Assembly: GCA_965263225.1 (NCBI GenBank)
Contig: CBDHHG010000035.1
Location: 434,001-498,000, forward strand
Reading direction: 5' to 3'
From: DT-111 sp965263225
Lineage (GTDB): Bacteria > Bacteroidota > Bacteroidia > Chitinophagales > Saprospiraceae
Length of the DNA: 64,000 nt
Part shown: positions 1 to 10,496 of the stretch, piece after piece
Numbering within the stretch: the stretch's first letter is position 1
Layout: each line of letters starts with the position of its first letter
The notes under the pieces: model-generated
Seen by the model: only the letters and a program-made list of their open reading frames with translations
Told to the model about the DNA's origin: nothing
The model's database searches: none
Position numbers and translations under genes: made by a program

Positions 1-2
1 TA

Positions 3-584
3 GAAGCAGTAGAGCAGCACTTTGGATCATTTCTTAATCAATTGCGCTGGGTGAATTTTGGAGGAGGACATTTGATCACCCGTGAGGGGTATGATGTAGA
101 TTTACTGGTCAAAACCTTGATAGACTTCCAATCGAGACACGGGGTGGAGGTCATATTGGAACCTGGCAGTGCCATTGCTTGGGAAACTGGAGATTTAGTA
201 AGTACTGTATTGGATGTCATCAATAGTGGAGGTATCAAAACTGCAATCTTGGACGTGTCTTTTACAGCGCATATGCCGGACACGCTTGAAATGCCCTATC
301 GGCCACAGGTTGTTGGTGCTACGGATCCGATTGAAGGGAAACCAACTTATCGTTTAGGGGGCGTAAGTTGCCTAGCAGGTGACTATTTGCAGGAATACAG
401 CTTTGAAAATGAACTCGCGGTAGGGGATCGGGTTATATTAAAAGATATGATCCACTACACGATGGTTAAAACCAACCATTTCAATGGAGTTGCGCATCCT
501 AGTATATGTAAGTGGACAGTGGATGATAGTTTGGAAGTGCTAAAGACCTTTACTTTCGAAGACTATAAGGGCCGCTTATCTTAG
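3..584 (+). CDS. nspC: Carboxynorspermidine decarboxylase, C-terminal part
   Basis: This is the last ~193 codons of a PLP-dependent carboxynorspermidine/carboxyspermidine decarboxylase, which removes CO2 in the alternative polyamine route (aspartate semialdehyde via carboxyspermidine to spermidine). The frame is open from the first bases of the window, so the start lies upstream; the TTG at 42 is only an internal codon. Visible family features are WVNFGGGH (glycine-rich cofactor loop), LEPGSAIAW, AHMPDTLEMPYRP and the GGVSCLAGD segment that carries the conserved cysteine, in the order usual for the alanine racemase-like fold III decarboxylases. The family is about 380 residues, so roughly half is missing off the edge. 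No defects are seen in the visible part. The partner dehydrogenase would be expected nearby but is outside the window. Confidence 0.9.
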   Translation, partial: EAVEQHFGSFLNQLRWVNFGGGHLITREGYDVDLLVKTLIDFQSRHGVEVILEPGSAIAWETGDLVSTVLDVINSGGIKTAILDVSFTAHMPDTLEMPYRPQVVGATDPIEGKPTYRLGGVSCLAGDYLQEYSFENELAVGDRVILKDMIHYTMVKTNHFNGVAHPSICKWTVDDSLEVLKTFTFEDYKGRLS

Positions 585-665
585 GTTGGTGTATCTATTT
601 GAGTGTCTTTCGTTCTTAAAATAGGTAGTACATACACCTTACAGCAGCATTTTGCGGTTGAAAAA

Positions 666-724
666 GAGGGACAGGTGTTACATTTCCACCTCAAGTGCTA
701 GCGCTTTGATATAGAAAGTCCCTC
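666..724. other. Possible branched RNA structure between nspC and the M16 gene
   Basis: A 7-bp outer stem GAGGGAC (666-672) / GTCCCTC (718-724) encloses two small stems: AGGTG/CACCT (673-677, 687-691) and AAGTG-CTAG-CGCTT (693-706). This would fold as a three-way junction in the leader of the M16 gene or the tail of nspC. The rest of 585-807 shows nothing else recognisable. The stems are short, so chance is a real possibility. Confidence 0.25.
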
Positions 725-807
725 CCGCAGGCAATTGACTAACACTCATTTTTTAACTAAGCAATGTGTAGATGCGATCTACTACATTGCATAATAAAAC
801 CAGATTG

Positions 808-3570
808 ATGCGTATTAACACTCTGATTCTGGCCTTTGCTGCCTTATTGCTATGCAATGGAAGCTTGCAGGGTCAAAAGAAGGCTATGGAAAAATTACCG
901 GAAGGTATTGAGAAAGTAGCCTCTGTGGAGGGTATTACGGAATACCTACTTACTGACAATGGCTTAAAGATCCTTTTGTTTCCCGACAACTCTAAACCTA
1001 CCATCACAGTAAATGTGACCTATTTAGTGGGATCCCGACATGAGAGCTACGGGGAAACCGGTATGGCACACTTGTTAGAACACTTGGTTTTTAAGGGTAC
1101 ACCAGATCACCCCAACATTCCTCAAGAACTGACAGAACACGGTGCTCGTCCTAACGGAACCACGAGTGTCGACCGTACTAACTACTTCGAGACTTTTGCA
1201 GCAACGGATGAAAATCTGAAATGGGCCTTGGACCTGGAATCTGACCGAATGGTAAACTCTTTCATCGCCAAGAAAGATTTGGATAGTGAAATGACAGTGG
1301 TACGAAATGAGTTTGAGCGCGGAGAAAACAATCCGGGTCGAATCCTCTCTCAACGAATCTATTCTTCAGCTTTCCTTTGGCACAACTATGGGAAATCTAC
1401 CATTGGATCTCGTTCTGATATAGAACAAGTACCCATCGAGAGATTGCAGGCTTTTTATCGCAAATATTATCAGCCAGACAATGCAGTATTGACGGTTGCT
1501 GGTAAGATTGATCCAGCAGAGACGCTAGGTTTGATCAAGGGGTATTTCGGGAAGATTCCAAGACCGGAACGCAAATTGTATAAAACGTATACGGTAGAGC
1601 CTACCCAGGATGGTGAAAGAACTGTAACACTCAAGCGTACTGGGGAAGTTCAAGCTGTGGCCTGTGCTTATCACACTGCACCTGCTTCTCATCCAGACAA
1701 TGCCAAATTGGATGTCTTGATGGAAATCTTAACGGATGAACCTTCTGGCCGTTTGTACAAAGCCTTGGTTGAGCCAGGATTAGCGGCAAATCAATTCGGC
1801 TATGTGCGGTCGATGCGCGAGTCTGGTTTGGCGTACTTCTCTGCGAACGTACTCAAGGAAAAGTCCCTGGAGGAAGCTCAAAATGCCATGATTGCCACTT
1901 TGGATGCTATTCCTGAAACTGCACCGACGGAGGAAGAAATAGAAAGAGCCAAAACAGGCTTATTGAATGACATCGAACAACTGTTGAAGAATTCTGAAAG
2001 GGTAGGATTGGTGATCAGTGAGTTCATTGCTTTGGGAGATTGGAGATTAGGCTTCCTATACCGAGATGAATTGAAGAAGGTGACGCTAGAGGATGTAGTA
2101 ACAGTTTCCAAGAAATACTTCAAGCCATCCAATAGAACTGTAGGTCGATTCATTCCTGTAGATAAGCCAGATCGGGTGGATATCCCTGTGGTCCCGGATA
2201 TCGCTGCCATGGTGAAAAATTATAAAGGAGGAGAAGCTATTGCTGAAGGAGAGGAGTTTGATCCCTCGCCAGCTAATATCAACGCTCGTACGACCATGGA
2301 TGAAATTCCAAATTCTTTGGAATATGCCTTCTTACCAAAAGAAACCCGTGGTGACGTGGTGATGGGCCGGATGACCCTTCGGTTCGGTAACGCGAAAAAC
2401 TTAAGTGGAAAGTCGACAGTAGCTTCCTTAACTGCTGCCATGATTGACAAGGGGATGAAGCGTATGGATCGCCAGGGGATCAAGGATGAGTTGGACCGCC
2501 TAAAGGCCCGAGTGAATATCTTTGGTGGTGGATCCTCTGCTAGCGCTATGATCCAAACCGAGCGCGATAATCTTGCAGAGGTAGTGAGCTTATTAGGGGA
2601 AATGCTGAAAACCCCTACCTTTCCTGAGGAGGAATTTGAAAAACTGAAGCAAGCAAGAATTGCAGCCATTGAGAACCAAAAATCAGATCCACAGGCTTTA
2701 GCCGTTCAGAAGTTGCAACGAGTCATGAATGACTGGCCAGAAAATGATGTGCGTTACACCATGACTTTTGATGAACAACTAGCTGCCATCAAGGCTGTAA
2801 CCATTGATGATATCAAGAAATTCCATAAAGAATACTATGGGGCTACCGATGGAAGTGTATCAATTGTTGGAGACTTTGACGATGGAGTAGCTAAAAAGGC
2901 TCTTGCGAAGAGTTTCAAGGATTGGAAGAGTCCTAAACCCTATGCTCGCCTGAAGGATCACTTTTATGAACCTAAACCGGGCTCCGAAGTGATCAATACA
3001 CCGGATAAGGCGAACGCCTTTTTCATTGCTGCCCAGAACCTGGAAATTGGTCAAGATCATCCTGATTATGCCGCTATGATGTTAGGTAACTACATGCTTG
3101 GAGGTGGATTCTTGAACTCTCGTTTGGCTACCCGTATTCGTCAGCAAGAAGGCTTAAGTTATACGGTACGATCTAGCTTTAATGGAGATGCTATGGATCC
3201 CGTTGGTTCTTTCTATGCATTTGCTATCTATGCTCCTGAGAATGCCGCTAAATTGGAGAAGGCCTTCCGTGAAGAAATGACCAAGGTTGCTACCGATGGC
3301 TTTACAGCGGAAGAAATTGAAGCGGCTAAATCTGGCTGGTTGCAAAGCCAGGAAGTAAGCCGAGCTCAAGATGGCGCTTTAGCAGGGAAATTGAATTCTT
3401 ACCTGTTCTTGGATCGTGATATGAATTACGATGCGGAGCTAGAGAAGAAGATTGCAGCATTGACGCCAGCACAGATCAATAAAGCCATGAAGAAACACCT
3501 TGATTTGAACAAGATGGTAATGATTAAAGCAGGTGATTTCGAAAAGGCAAGTAAGGCGGACAAGCCTTAG
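808..3570 (+). CDS. M16 family (pitrilysin-like) zinc peptidase, two-lobed
   Basis: The product is a secreted or periplasmic zinc metallopeptidase of about 920 residues. The zinc motif HxxEH is seen as HLLEH at residues 88-92, within the usual TGMAHLLEHLVFKGT context, and the NEFERGENNP segment carrying the third ligand follows about 75 residues later. The chain has the double architecture of the family: an active N-terminal M16 domain with its M16_C partner (about 40-450), then a second degenerate pair (about 470-900) that lacks HxxEH and helps enclose the substrate. The frame is open from ATG 772, but the ATG at 808 gives a good signal peptide (MRINTLILAFAALLLC...) and is preferred. A hairpin lies just after the stop. 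The specific substrate cannot be told. Confidence 0.92.
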   Translation: MRINTLILAFAALLLCNGSLQGQKKAMEKLPEGIEKVASVEGITEYLLTDNGLKILLFPDNSKPTITVNVTYLVGSRHESYGETGMAHLLEHLVFKGTPDHPNIPQELTEHGARPNGTTSVDRTNYFETFAATDENLKWALDLESDRMVNSFIAKKDLDSEMTVVRNEFERGENNPGRILSQRIYSSAFLWHNYGKSTIGSRSDIEQVPIERLQAFYRKYYQPDNAVLTVAGKIDPAETLGLIKGYFGKIPRPERKLYKTYTVEPTQDGERTVTLKRTGEVQAVACAYHTAPASHPDNAKLDVLMEILTDEPSGRLYKALVEPGLAANQFGYVRSMRESGLAYFSANVLKEKSLEEAQNAMIATLDAIPETAPTEEEIERAKTGLLNDIEQLLKNSERVGLVISEFIALGDWRLGFLYRDELKKVTLEDVVTVSKKYFKPSNRTVGRFIPVDKPDRVDIPVVPDIAAMVKNYKGGEAIAEGEEFDPSPANINARTTMDEIPNSLEYAFLPKETRGDVVMGRMTLRFGNAKNLSGKSTVASLTAAMIDKGMKRMDRQGIKDELDRLKARVNIFGGGSSASAMIQTERDNLAEVVSLLGEMLKTPTFPEEEFEKLKQARIAAIENQKSDPQALAVQKLQRVMNDWPENDVRYTMTFDEQLAAIKAVTIDDIKKFHKEYYGATDGSVSIVGDFDDGVAKKALAKSFKDWKSPKPYARLKDHFYEPKPGSEVINTPDKANAFFIAAQNLEIGQDHPDYAAMMLGNYMLGGGFLNSRLATRIRQQEGLSYTVRSSFNGDAMDPVGSFYAFAIYAPENAAKLEKAFREEMTKVATDGFTAEEIEAAKSGWLQSQEVSRAQDGALAGKLNSYLFLDRDMNYDAELEKKIAALTPAQINKAMKKHLDLNKMVMIKAGDFEKASKADKP

Positions 3571-3612
3571 TGAGCCTATTTTTCCCGACTTGACGTGGGA
3601 AATGTGAAATTG

Positions 3613-3650
3613 GAAAGGGGAAGTTGGGATGGATTCCAGCTTCCCCTTTC
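3613..3650. terminator. Bidirectional terminator between convergent genes
   Basis: Arms 3613-3627 and 3636-3650 (15 bp with one G-T pair, 8-nt loop) form a GC-rich hairpin (GGGGAAG core). It sits between the end of the M16 gene and the end of the convergent propeller gene, where a shared terminator is expected. Confidence 0.6.
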
Positions 3651-3677
3651 TCATTTGTGTTTCTGCCTTTGAGCTTC

Positions 3678-6600
3678 CTAATTTACTGGTGGCTTTTCTT
3701 TCATCATGATCGGGTCGACAGCTCTCTCCCTAATCATACGATTCAATTCGGGGACCTCCTCGTTAACCACCTTTCTGAATTTCTTCAGCGCCTTATCAAT
3801 CTGTTGGGTGAGTTCCTCCTTCACTGCGTAGGATTGTGCAGTCGGGCGAAAATCTCCACTACCATTCAGGCTATTCAAGTGCGCTAACTTATTGGTCAGC
3901 TTGATGGGGAAGTTCAACGGATCCTGTCGACTCCTGTTTTGGTCTGATACAGCGATTCCTCGACTTCTGTCATCGACTTAGTGATGGATTTTGCCTTTTT
4001 CAGCACATCTTCCATTTTGTCATCATCCTTCAAATTTGTCTGTGTAGGTCTTGATCTGCTGGCGGATGTCCCTGATATCAATAATGGCCTGGTGCGCTTC
4101 AGAAGCTTTGTCCACCACCTCCTTCAAGAAAGTAAATTGGGCCTGCATATCTTCCAGGCTAGATTCGGATCTTGGGTCCTTCAGGATCTCGAAGTTCTGC
4201 TCCTGCGTTTGATCGCCGACGGTTAACTTAACTTTATAGTTGCCAGGAACTACCGCAGGTCCGGTCAAACGACCAGCCCACATAATCATGCCTTTGAAGG
4301 ATTTTCCAGCAGGGTATCGCATATTCCAAACGAAGCGGTTTCCGTTTTCTTTAACTTCAAGCTTATCGGCTCTTTCCTTCGCCTTAGTAGAAAAGGCACG
4401 GATCAACTCACCATCCTGCGTATGGAAGCTCAGTTTGACTTCTACAGAATCAGCGGGTTTTTCGTTTAGGTAGTAATGTACCATTACCCCTCCAGGGTGA
4501 TTCTGTCCCGTGGTTTTTGAAGCACGACCAAAGCGTCCACCGCCGCCCATTCGATAACTTGGCATGGGCTGATACAAATTGAAACTGCTCTGAGCGACTT
4601 TATTATCCAACTGATGGAAAACGGTTTAGATCATCGATCATCCAGAAACTTCTTCCTTGGGTAGCTGCGATCAGGTTGTCATTCTTGATGGCTAGATCCG
4701 TAATCGGTACGATAGGTAGATTCAATTGCATAGATTGCCAGTTCTCACCATCGTCAAAGGACATATACATGCCGGTTTCCGTTCCAGCGTAAAGCAAAGC
4801 GGGGCGTTTAGGATCTGCCCGCACTACGCGGGTGAAGTGTTCCGCATCAATACCGTTGGTGATTAACTTCCAAGTCTTTCCGTAATTTTTGGTGCGGTAG
4901 AGGTAGGGCGTATAATCGCCAAGCTTATAGCGAGTACCGGCGATGTAGGCTCCTCCTTTGGTAAAGGGATCAGGATCAACACTATTGATCATCATGTATT
5001 CTGGCATACCTTTTGGCGTGACATTGCTCCAATTCTTTCCTCCATCTTTGGATACGTGTACTAATCCATCGTCTGAACCTACCCACAGCAGATCCTTCTC
5101 ATAGGGAGATTCGCAGGCAGCAAAGATGGTGCAATAGTATTCTACACCCGTATTATCCTTCGTAATAGGTCCCCCTGATGACTGCATTAAGCTGGTATCA
5201 TTTAGCGTTAAATCTGGGCTAATCAGTTCCCAGGATTGTCCGCCATTGTTACTTACGTGCAGTTGATTGGAGGCAGTATAAAGTTTCTTGGGATCATGCG
5301 GAGAAAAGAAGATGGGAAAGTTCCATTGGAATCGATATCTCATACCTACAGCACCGTATCCCATGGGGTTGTCCGGCCAAACATTGATGGCCTGACGTTG
5401 TTTCGTTTCATGATTCACACGGGTTAAAAATCCGCCATAGCTTCCTCCAAAAAACAATATCATTATTGGTTGGGTCAATGGCAAGGTGAGCAGATTCACC
5501 ACCCGCAGTAGGTTCCCAGTCGCGCTCGCCAATGGAGCCTCCATCGGTGCGATGAGCAATCCTCACGGTGGAGTTATCTTGTTGTGCGCCGTATATCCGG
5601 TAGGGGAAATGATCATCCGTTACTACCCGATAAAACTGAGCAGTGGGTTGGTTATAGTAAGTGGACCAATTTTCTCCACCATCAAAGCTTACCTGCGCGC
5701 CACCATCATCTGCGATCACCATGCGTTGGTTGTCCTCTGGTGCGATCCACAAGTCATGATGGTCACCATGAGGTGCATTTGAAGATTTGAAAGAACGGCC
5801 ACCATCCGTAGATTTATGGTAAGAAACGTTCATCACGTAGACGATGTCTTCGTCCTGCGTATCCGCATAGATTTTGCTATAGTACCAGGCTCTTTGTCGC
5901 AAAGAGCGGTCTTCATTAACTTTTGTCCAAGTATCTCCCCCGTCATTTGACCGGAAAACACCACCTTTTTGATTTTCGATGATGGCATATACCCGATCCG
6001 AATTGACAGGTGAAACAGAAACGCCGATGATACCTAAAGCCCCTTTAGGCATTCCTTTGTTGTTGGAAATATTGGTCCAGGTGTCACCTCCATCGGTACT
6101 TTTCCACAATGCAGAACCTTCTCCGCCGCTTTCCAGGCTGTAAGGCGTACGTCGAATTCGCCATGTGGCCGCAAAAATGATCCGAGGGTTATTGGGGTCA
6201 AGTACTAATTCGACTGCTCCAGCGTCAGCATTGGCAAAAAGGATCTTCTCCCAGGTTTCCCCTCCGTCTTTGCTTCGGTAAACCCCTCGTTCTTCACTAG
6301 ATTTATACAGATCACCCATAACTGCCGCATAGACTAGATCTGGATTCTTAGGATGTATTCTAACACGTGGGATGTGTTTGGAGTTGGGCAGGCCGATGTG
6401 TTTCCAGGTTTTACCAGCATCTACAGTTTTGTACATGCCATATCCATAGGATACATTCCCTCGTACCGTCACTTCTCCACCGCCGACATAGATCACGTTG
6501 GGATCGTATTCACTAACGGCAACAGCCCCGATGGAACCGCCAAAGTAACCGTCGGAAATGTTTTCCCAGGTTTGCCCACCGTCTTTGGTGCGCCAAACAC

Positions 6601-6847
6601 CGCCGCCAGTGGCTCCCATATAGTACAGGTTAGGTTTGCCAGGAACACCCGTTACCGATGCTGATCTACCGCCACGAAAAGGGCCAATACTACGCCATTC
6701 CGTTGAATTGTAAAGGGCTTCTGCAAAACCTCCTGGAGGGGCTTTCTTAATGTCTTTGTCTTGTTGAGCCCAAGCAGGGGTAAGGCTAAATGTGGTTAGA
6801 GCTAAAAGGATGAGACCTAAATACCTCCAATAAACTTGTTTTTTCAT
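3678..6847 (-). pseudogene. Secreted BNR/sortilin (VPS10)-like propeller protein, broken by four frameshifts
   Basis: Read through four single-base corrections this is one 1055-residue protein of the large secreted glycosidase-like/VPS10-type family common in Bacteroidota. It begins with a signal peptide (MKKQVYWRYLGLILLALTTF..., cleaved after AWA) and has many Asp-box repeats (TKDGGQTW, SKDGGETW, STDGGDTW, SNDGGDTW, SFDGGENW, SNNGGQSW, SKDGGKNW, SFDDGENW) forming a propeller, then a beta-sandwich and a helical tail. Frame changes: an extra A at 5449-5454, an extra A at 4618-4621, an extra C at 4027-4028, and a missing T at 3937-3940 (plus-strand bases). The net correction makes the length divisible by three, and the protein is continuous across every join (IVFGGSYGGF, DDLNRFHQLDN, DKFEDDDK, QDPLNFPIKL). 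Enzyme activity is not established for this family. Real decay or sequencing error are both possible. Confidence 0.85.
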
Positions 6848-7122
6848 ACATGAGTGTTTAATGTAAAACGACCGTAAGTGGTAGCAAACCGGCGCAAAAT
6901 ACCATTTGGCTACAACAATAAATATAGCACTTTGTACAGGAAATCAAAGTCCTAAAACAGGAGCAAGATGGAAATGCAAGAAGGGACAGTAAACTTAGCA
7001 GCTTTTTATCTTTTTTCGATGATGCAACAGAAAGGTAAATATGCCCAAAAGAAAAAATGGCTGCCTCCAACATGAGGCTAGCCATCAAAAGGTGATTTCT
7101 AAATTCTTTATGCTCTTAAGCC

Positions 7123-8892
7123 TTAACTTTTTCGCAGTACGATCTTTTTAGCCATCACTCGATCGTTTTGAGAAACCGTTAGGAAATAGTCGGCATTTCC
7201 GTTCTGCGAAATATCTACTTCATCTTCAAATGCTCCTCTATAAGTCCCTAGATCGTAATCGTAGATGTTTCTTCCAGCTTCGTTAAAGATCTGAACTCTC
7301 GTGGAACCACTATTGGGGAGATTGAACCTTAAGTGAAAGAGCCCCTTCTGTGGATTAGGGTTCAATTGCAAATTGTTCACCTGTAGGGTGTTGCTACTCA
7401 TCCGGACGCCACCTATTCGTTGCAATTTGTTGGATTCCTCCTGGCTGATATCTTGAACACTAACTACCACATTGGTGAAATCTACTGCCTTAAAGGACTG
7501 TCTGTCGGTAGATCTTTTGATCCCTTTTAAGACAATGTCGCGGTCACTGCGACTAAACTGATCGATACCACTCAAGCCTTTGGTCTCACAGTAAGACTTG
7601 ATAGCTTGGATTCCAGTCATTTCACGATTGTTGCGCATGTACGTAACTTTGATGTTCTCGCCAATGGTCATGTTGTCAATCGCGGTGCTGATATCGTCCC
7701 AATCAATAATCGGATAATCATTAATAGTAAGGATCACATCTTGATCTTCCATACCTAAAGATTCGGCGGTAGATTTAGCGATAACTTGCACTGGCACGCC
7801 CTTGTTCCAGCTCCGAGAGTGATCTCCGGAGACACCGAAGAAGGGTTCATCACATTTATCTACTTCTTTGTAAACCGCTTCCGAACGGCTGCCCAGAGTG
7901 ATATTGGTAGATTCATCAGATCCTTTTCTTATATAGTATACTCGCGCTCGATCGCCGGGTTCATACTTTGAAAGTATAGTACCCAGGTTTTGGCGGGCTC
8001 CTGTACGGTATTCATCAATACCATAGATGTAGTCGAAGGGCGCGATACCGGCTCGTTCTGCGGCTGTATTCCCAATCACCCCAGTCACATAGGAACCGTA
8101 GTAATTATCGAGGCCTAATTTTTTAGCCTTTTCTCTGGATAACACATTGGAATAGATACCTAGAAAGGCTCCACTATTTCTTTGTGCTATAATGCGTTCT
8201 TTATATTGTTGCTGAGAAGCTGCTCTGGAGCGGATGGGGGCGGAGGCGGTTCGCATATCTCCATCTCGTTCAAATTCCACTTCGATGGTTTGCCCAATCG
8301 ACATAGCATCGATAGCTGTGGAAATATCATCCCAATCCACAATGGTGTAACCATTAATGGCCGTGATCAGATCACCATCTTCTAATCCCATCTCTGCGGC
8401 AGTAGAACTCCGGGAAACGTCTACTTTGACTCCAATTTCATTCGGTATAACTTCCATATCGGAGATACCAAGATGGGGGTCTTCTGCACTGCTAAAATTC
8501 TTGTATTTAGCGTTAGAGCGACTACCAAGGGTAATCAACTGAGATTTCTGTTGCCCTCTTCTGTAAAAGTGAACAAGGACCTCATCTCCAGTCTGATAAG
8601 CAGTCAACATATCTGAAAGATCTTCGTAGCGACTAGCTCTCAGATCATCTATACCATAGATGTAATCGAAAGGCTCCAAGCCACCCAATTCAGCAGCTGT
8701 GTTGCCAATGACTTTAGTCACGTAGCTTCCATAAGGGTTCTCAAATCCTAAGATCTCCGCTTTGTCCCGAGAGATATCATCACTATGGACCCCAAGAAAT
8801 GCTCTGGTGTCTAGGCAGTTTGATTCTTGTGCAAATATATGTGTGGGCAGTATGAGTGTGAATAGAACCAAAAATGTACTAAGGCGTTTCAT
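7123..8892 (-). CDS. Four-PDZ secreted protein with T9SS C-terminal sorting domain
   Basis: A signal peptide (MKRLSTFLVLFTLILPTHIFA) is followed by two tandem copies of a PDZ pair. The first unit (about residues 30-225) contains FLGVHSDDISRDKAEILGF and DLITAINGYTIVDWDDIST; the second (about 240-430) contains FLGIYSNVLSREKAKKLGL and DVILTINDYPIIDWDDIST. The alternating similarity (PDZ1 to 3, PDZ2 to 4) shows duplication of a two-domain unit. The last ~80 residues (LQLNPNPQKGLFHLRFNL ... YFLTVSQNDRVMAKKIVLRKS) are a type IX secretion sorting tail, so the protein is exported and probably anchored at the cell surface. There is no protease domain, so it looks like a binding or scaffold protein. 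It diverges from the DUF4403 gene. The partner peptides are unknown. Confidence 0.82.
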   Translation of the reverse strand: MKRLSTFLVLFTLILPTHIFAQESNCLDTRAFLGVHSDDISRDKAEILGFENPYGSYVTKVIGNTAAELGGLEPFDYIYGIDDLRASRYEDLSDMLTAYQTGDEVLVHFYRRGQQKSQLITLGSRSNAKYKNFSSAEDPHLGISDMEVIPNEIGVKVDVSRSSTAAEMGLEDGDLITAINGYTIVDWDDISTAIDAMSIGQTIEVEFERDGDMRTASAPIRSRAASQQQYKERIIAQRNSGAFLGIYSNVLSREKAKKLGLDNYYGSYVTGVIGNTAAERAGIAPFDYIYGIDEYRTGARQNLGTILSKYEPGDRARVYYIRKGSDESTNITLGSRSEAVYKEVDKCDEPFFGVSGDHSRSWNKGVPVQVIAKSTAESLGMEDQDVILTINDYPIIDWDDISTAIDNMTIGENIKVTYMRNNREMTGIQAIKSYCETKGLSGIDQFSRSDRDIVLKGIKRSTDRQSFKAVDFTNVVVSVQDISQEESNKLQRIGGVRMSSNTLQVNNLQLNPNPQKGLFHLRFNLPNSGSTRVQIFNEAGRNIYDYDLGTYRGAFEDEVDISQNGNADYFLTVSQNDRVMAKKIVLRKS

Positions 8893-9040
8893 CGTTTATA
8901 TTTTAGCATTTTATCGTAAGGACAAGGTAAAGCCAGAAGGGTTGCTTATTCTTTTCGGAACGTTGGTATACATTAAAATAGTATCCCAGTTTTACATCAA
9001 TGCCTTAGATGTTATATCTTGCGGGCGAAACTCATCTAAT

Positions 9041-10432
9041 ATGATACAAAACTCGGCTTTGCGTACTGTATTACTGGCCTTGATCGTGCTAGCGCTCGGT
9101 ACTTCCTGTAAAACGACGAAACCTACTCGGCCCATGGAGCAATATGAGGAGAACCCCTTTGAAGAAAAGATTTCTTTACTTAACATTCCGATTAAGGTGG
9201 GGTTAGAGGAACTGGAGAAAATGCTGAATAGACAGTTTGATGGAATGGTGTATGAGGACGATGATATGGATGATGGGGATGATATGATGGTAAAGGCCGA
9301 GAAACAAGGGGATATTAATCTTTCTATCGATAGTAATTTTGTACAATATAAGGTTCCGCTCAAAATTTGGGTAAAATACGATGCAGGCTTCACGACCTTA
9401 CAAGGGGAAGGCTCCATTGCTGTGGAAATGAAGACCTTGTTTGATATAGCCAAGGACTGGAATTTAAGTACTGAAACTGAAATCATTGGGCACGAGTGGT
9501 TGGAGCAACCTAAGCTCAAGATGGGGGTGGTAAGTCTTCCCGTCGGAACGGTGGCGAATATTTTACTGCGCAATTTCAAATCTACCATCACCGAAGCTAT
9601 TGATGATCAGATAAAAGAGAACTTCCAGATGAGTAATCTCATTACAGAAGCCTGGGAGAATGCCTTTCAACCCGTCCTCGTTGCTCCAGATTACAATACC
9701 TGGCTGATGATAAACCCAGAAGCCATTGGCATGACGCCGATCAAGGCAGAGGATGGGACGATATCTACGACTATCTCGATTCAATCCAGGCCTCGGCTTA
9801 AGATCGGTGAAAAACCCGCTGTAGATAAAGCGTCAAAAGTATTACCCGCTTTCCAGTATGTCCGTGAAACGAAGGAAGACTTTGAGATTCAAATCGGTGC
9901 AGAAATCAGCTACAAAGAGGCGGAAAGGCTGGTCAAGGAAAATATGGTGGGAGAACGTTTTGACTATGGGAAGCGTCATATTATAATAGAAGATATCGAG
10001 TTATATGGTCAAGGTAATAAGCTAGTGGTAAATACCAAGCTTTCCGGAACCTATGAAGGGAGTATTTACATGACAGGGAAGCCTGAGTATAATCCTCGTT
10101 ACAATGCCATTGATATCAAAAAATTAAAGTATACAGTGGATTCTCGTAACTTCCTCTTGCGCTCCGCAGCTTGGCTGTTGAAGGGAAAGTTTAAGAGTAG
10201 CATTGAGGAGAACTTGAATTTCTACCTGGACTATAATTTGACAGAAATTAAGGAACAGATTAGAGAACAATTGAAAGGGTACTCGGTAGCCGATAATGTG
10301 TTGCTGAAAGGAGACTTAAGAGAATTGAACTTATCTAATGCTTACCTGTCTCCGGATGCTATCCAGGTTTCCTTACAGTTGGACGGAAAGGTAGAGATTG
10401 AGATGAGCGAACTATCAGAATTACAAGAATAA
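9041..10432 (+). CDS. DUF4403 family lipoprotein
   Basis: A 463-residue lipoprotein of the DUF4403 family, found mainly in Bacteroidota and of unknown function. The long open frame begins upstream inside the divergent PDZ gene; the ATG at 9041 is chosen because it starts a clear lipoprotein signal (MIQNSALRTVLLALIVLALGTSCKTT, lipobox cysteine at residue 24). Typical stretches include IPIKVGLEELEKMLN, DWNLSTETEIIGHEWLEQPKLKMGVVSLPVG cut into shorter conserved blocks, and two related beta-rich halves (about 45-230 and 250-450). A run of aspartates (DDDMDDGDDM, about residues 69-78) is a local oddity. It lies 64 bases before the GH13 gene on the same strand and may be co-transcribed. The family call rests on overall likeness, not a catalytic motif. 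Confidence 0.75.
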   Translation: MIQNSALRTVLLALIVLALGTSCKTTKPTRPMEQYEENPFEEKISLLNIPIKVGLEELEKMLNRQFDGMVYEDDDMDDGDDMMVKAEKQGDINLSIDSNFVQYKVPLKIWVKYDAGFTTLQGEGSIAVEMKTLFDIAKDWNLSTETEIIGHEWLEQPKLKMGVVSLPVGTVANILLRNFKSTITEAIDDQIKENFQMSNLITEAWENAFQPVLVAPDYNTWLMINPEAIGMTPIKAEDGTISTTISIQSRPRLKIGEKPAVDKASKVLPAFQYVRETKEDFEIQIGAEISYKEAERLVKENMVGERFDYGKRHIIIEDIELYGQGNKLVVNTKLSGTYEGSIYMTGKPEYNPRYNAIDIKKLKYTVDSRNFLLRSAAWLLKGKFKSSIEENLNFYLDYNLTEIKEQIREQLKGYSVADNVLLKGDLRELNLSNAYLSPDAIQVSLQLDGKVEIEMSELSELQE

Positions 10433-10496
10433 ATTTGAAAATAGCAGTATGATCCTACAAATGAATTATGCTGCTGGAATTCTAACCTAATAAAGT

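Noticed and set aside
666..724. Hammerhead ribozyme
   Set aside because: A three-way junction and a GAAA are present, but the conserved CUGAUGA core is absent.
5449..5454. Programmed ribosomal frameshift at the T-run of the propeller gene
   Set aside because: The needed shift is +1 (skip one base), not the usual -1, and three more shifts of both signs are required in the same gene. Recoding does not explain that.
6848..7122. Small gene in the gap between the propeller and PDZ genes
   Set aside because: The open frame there has no recognisable family, poor composition and no start signal; I see only noncoding sequence.
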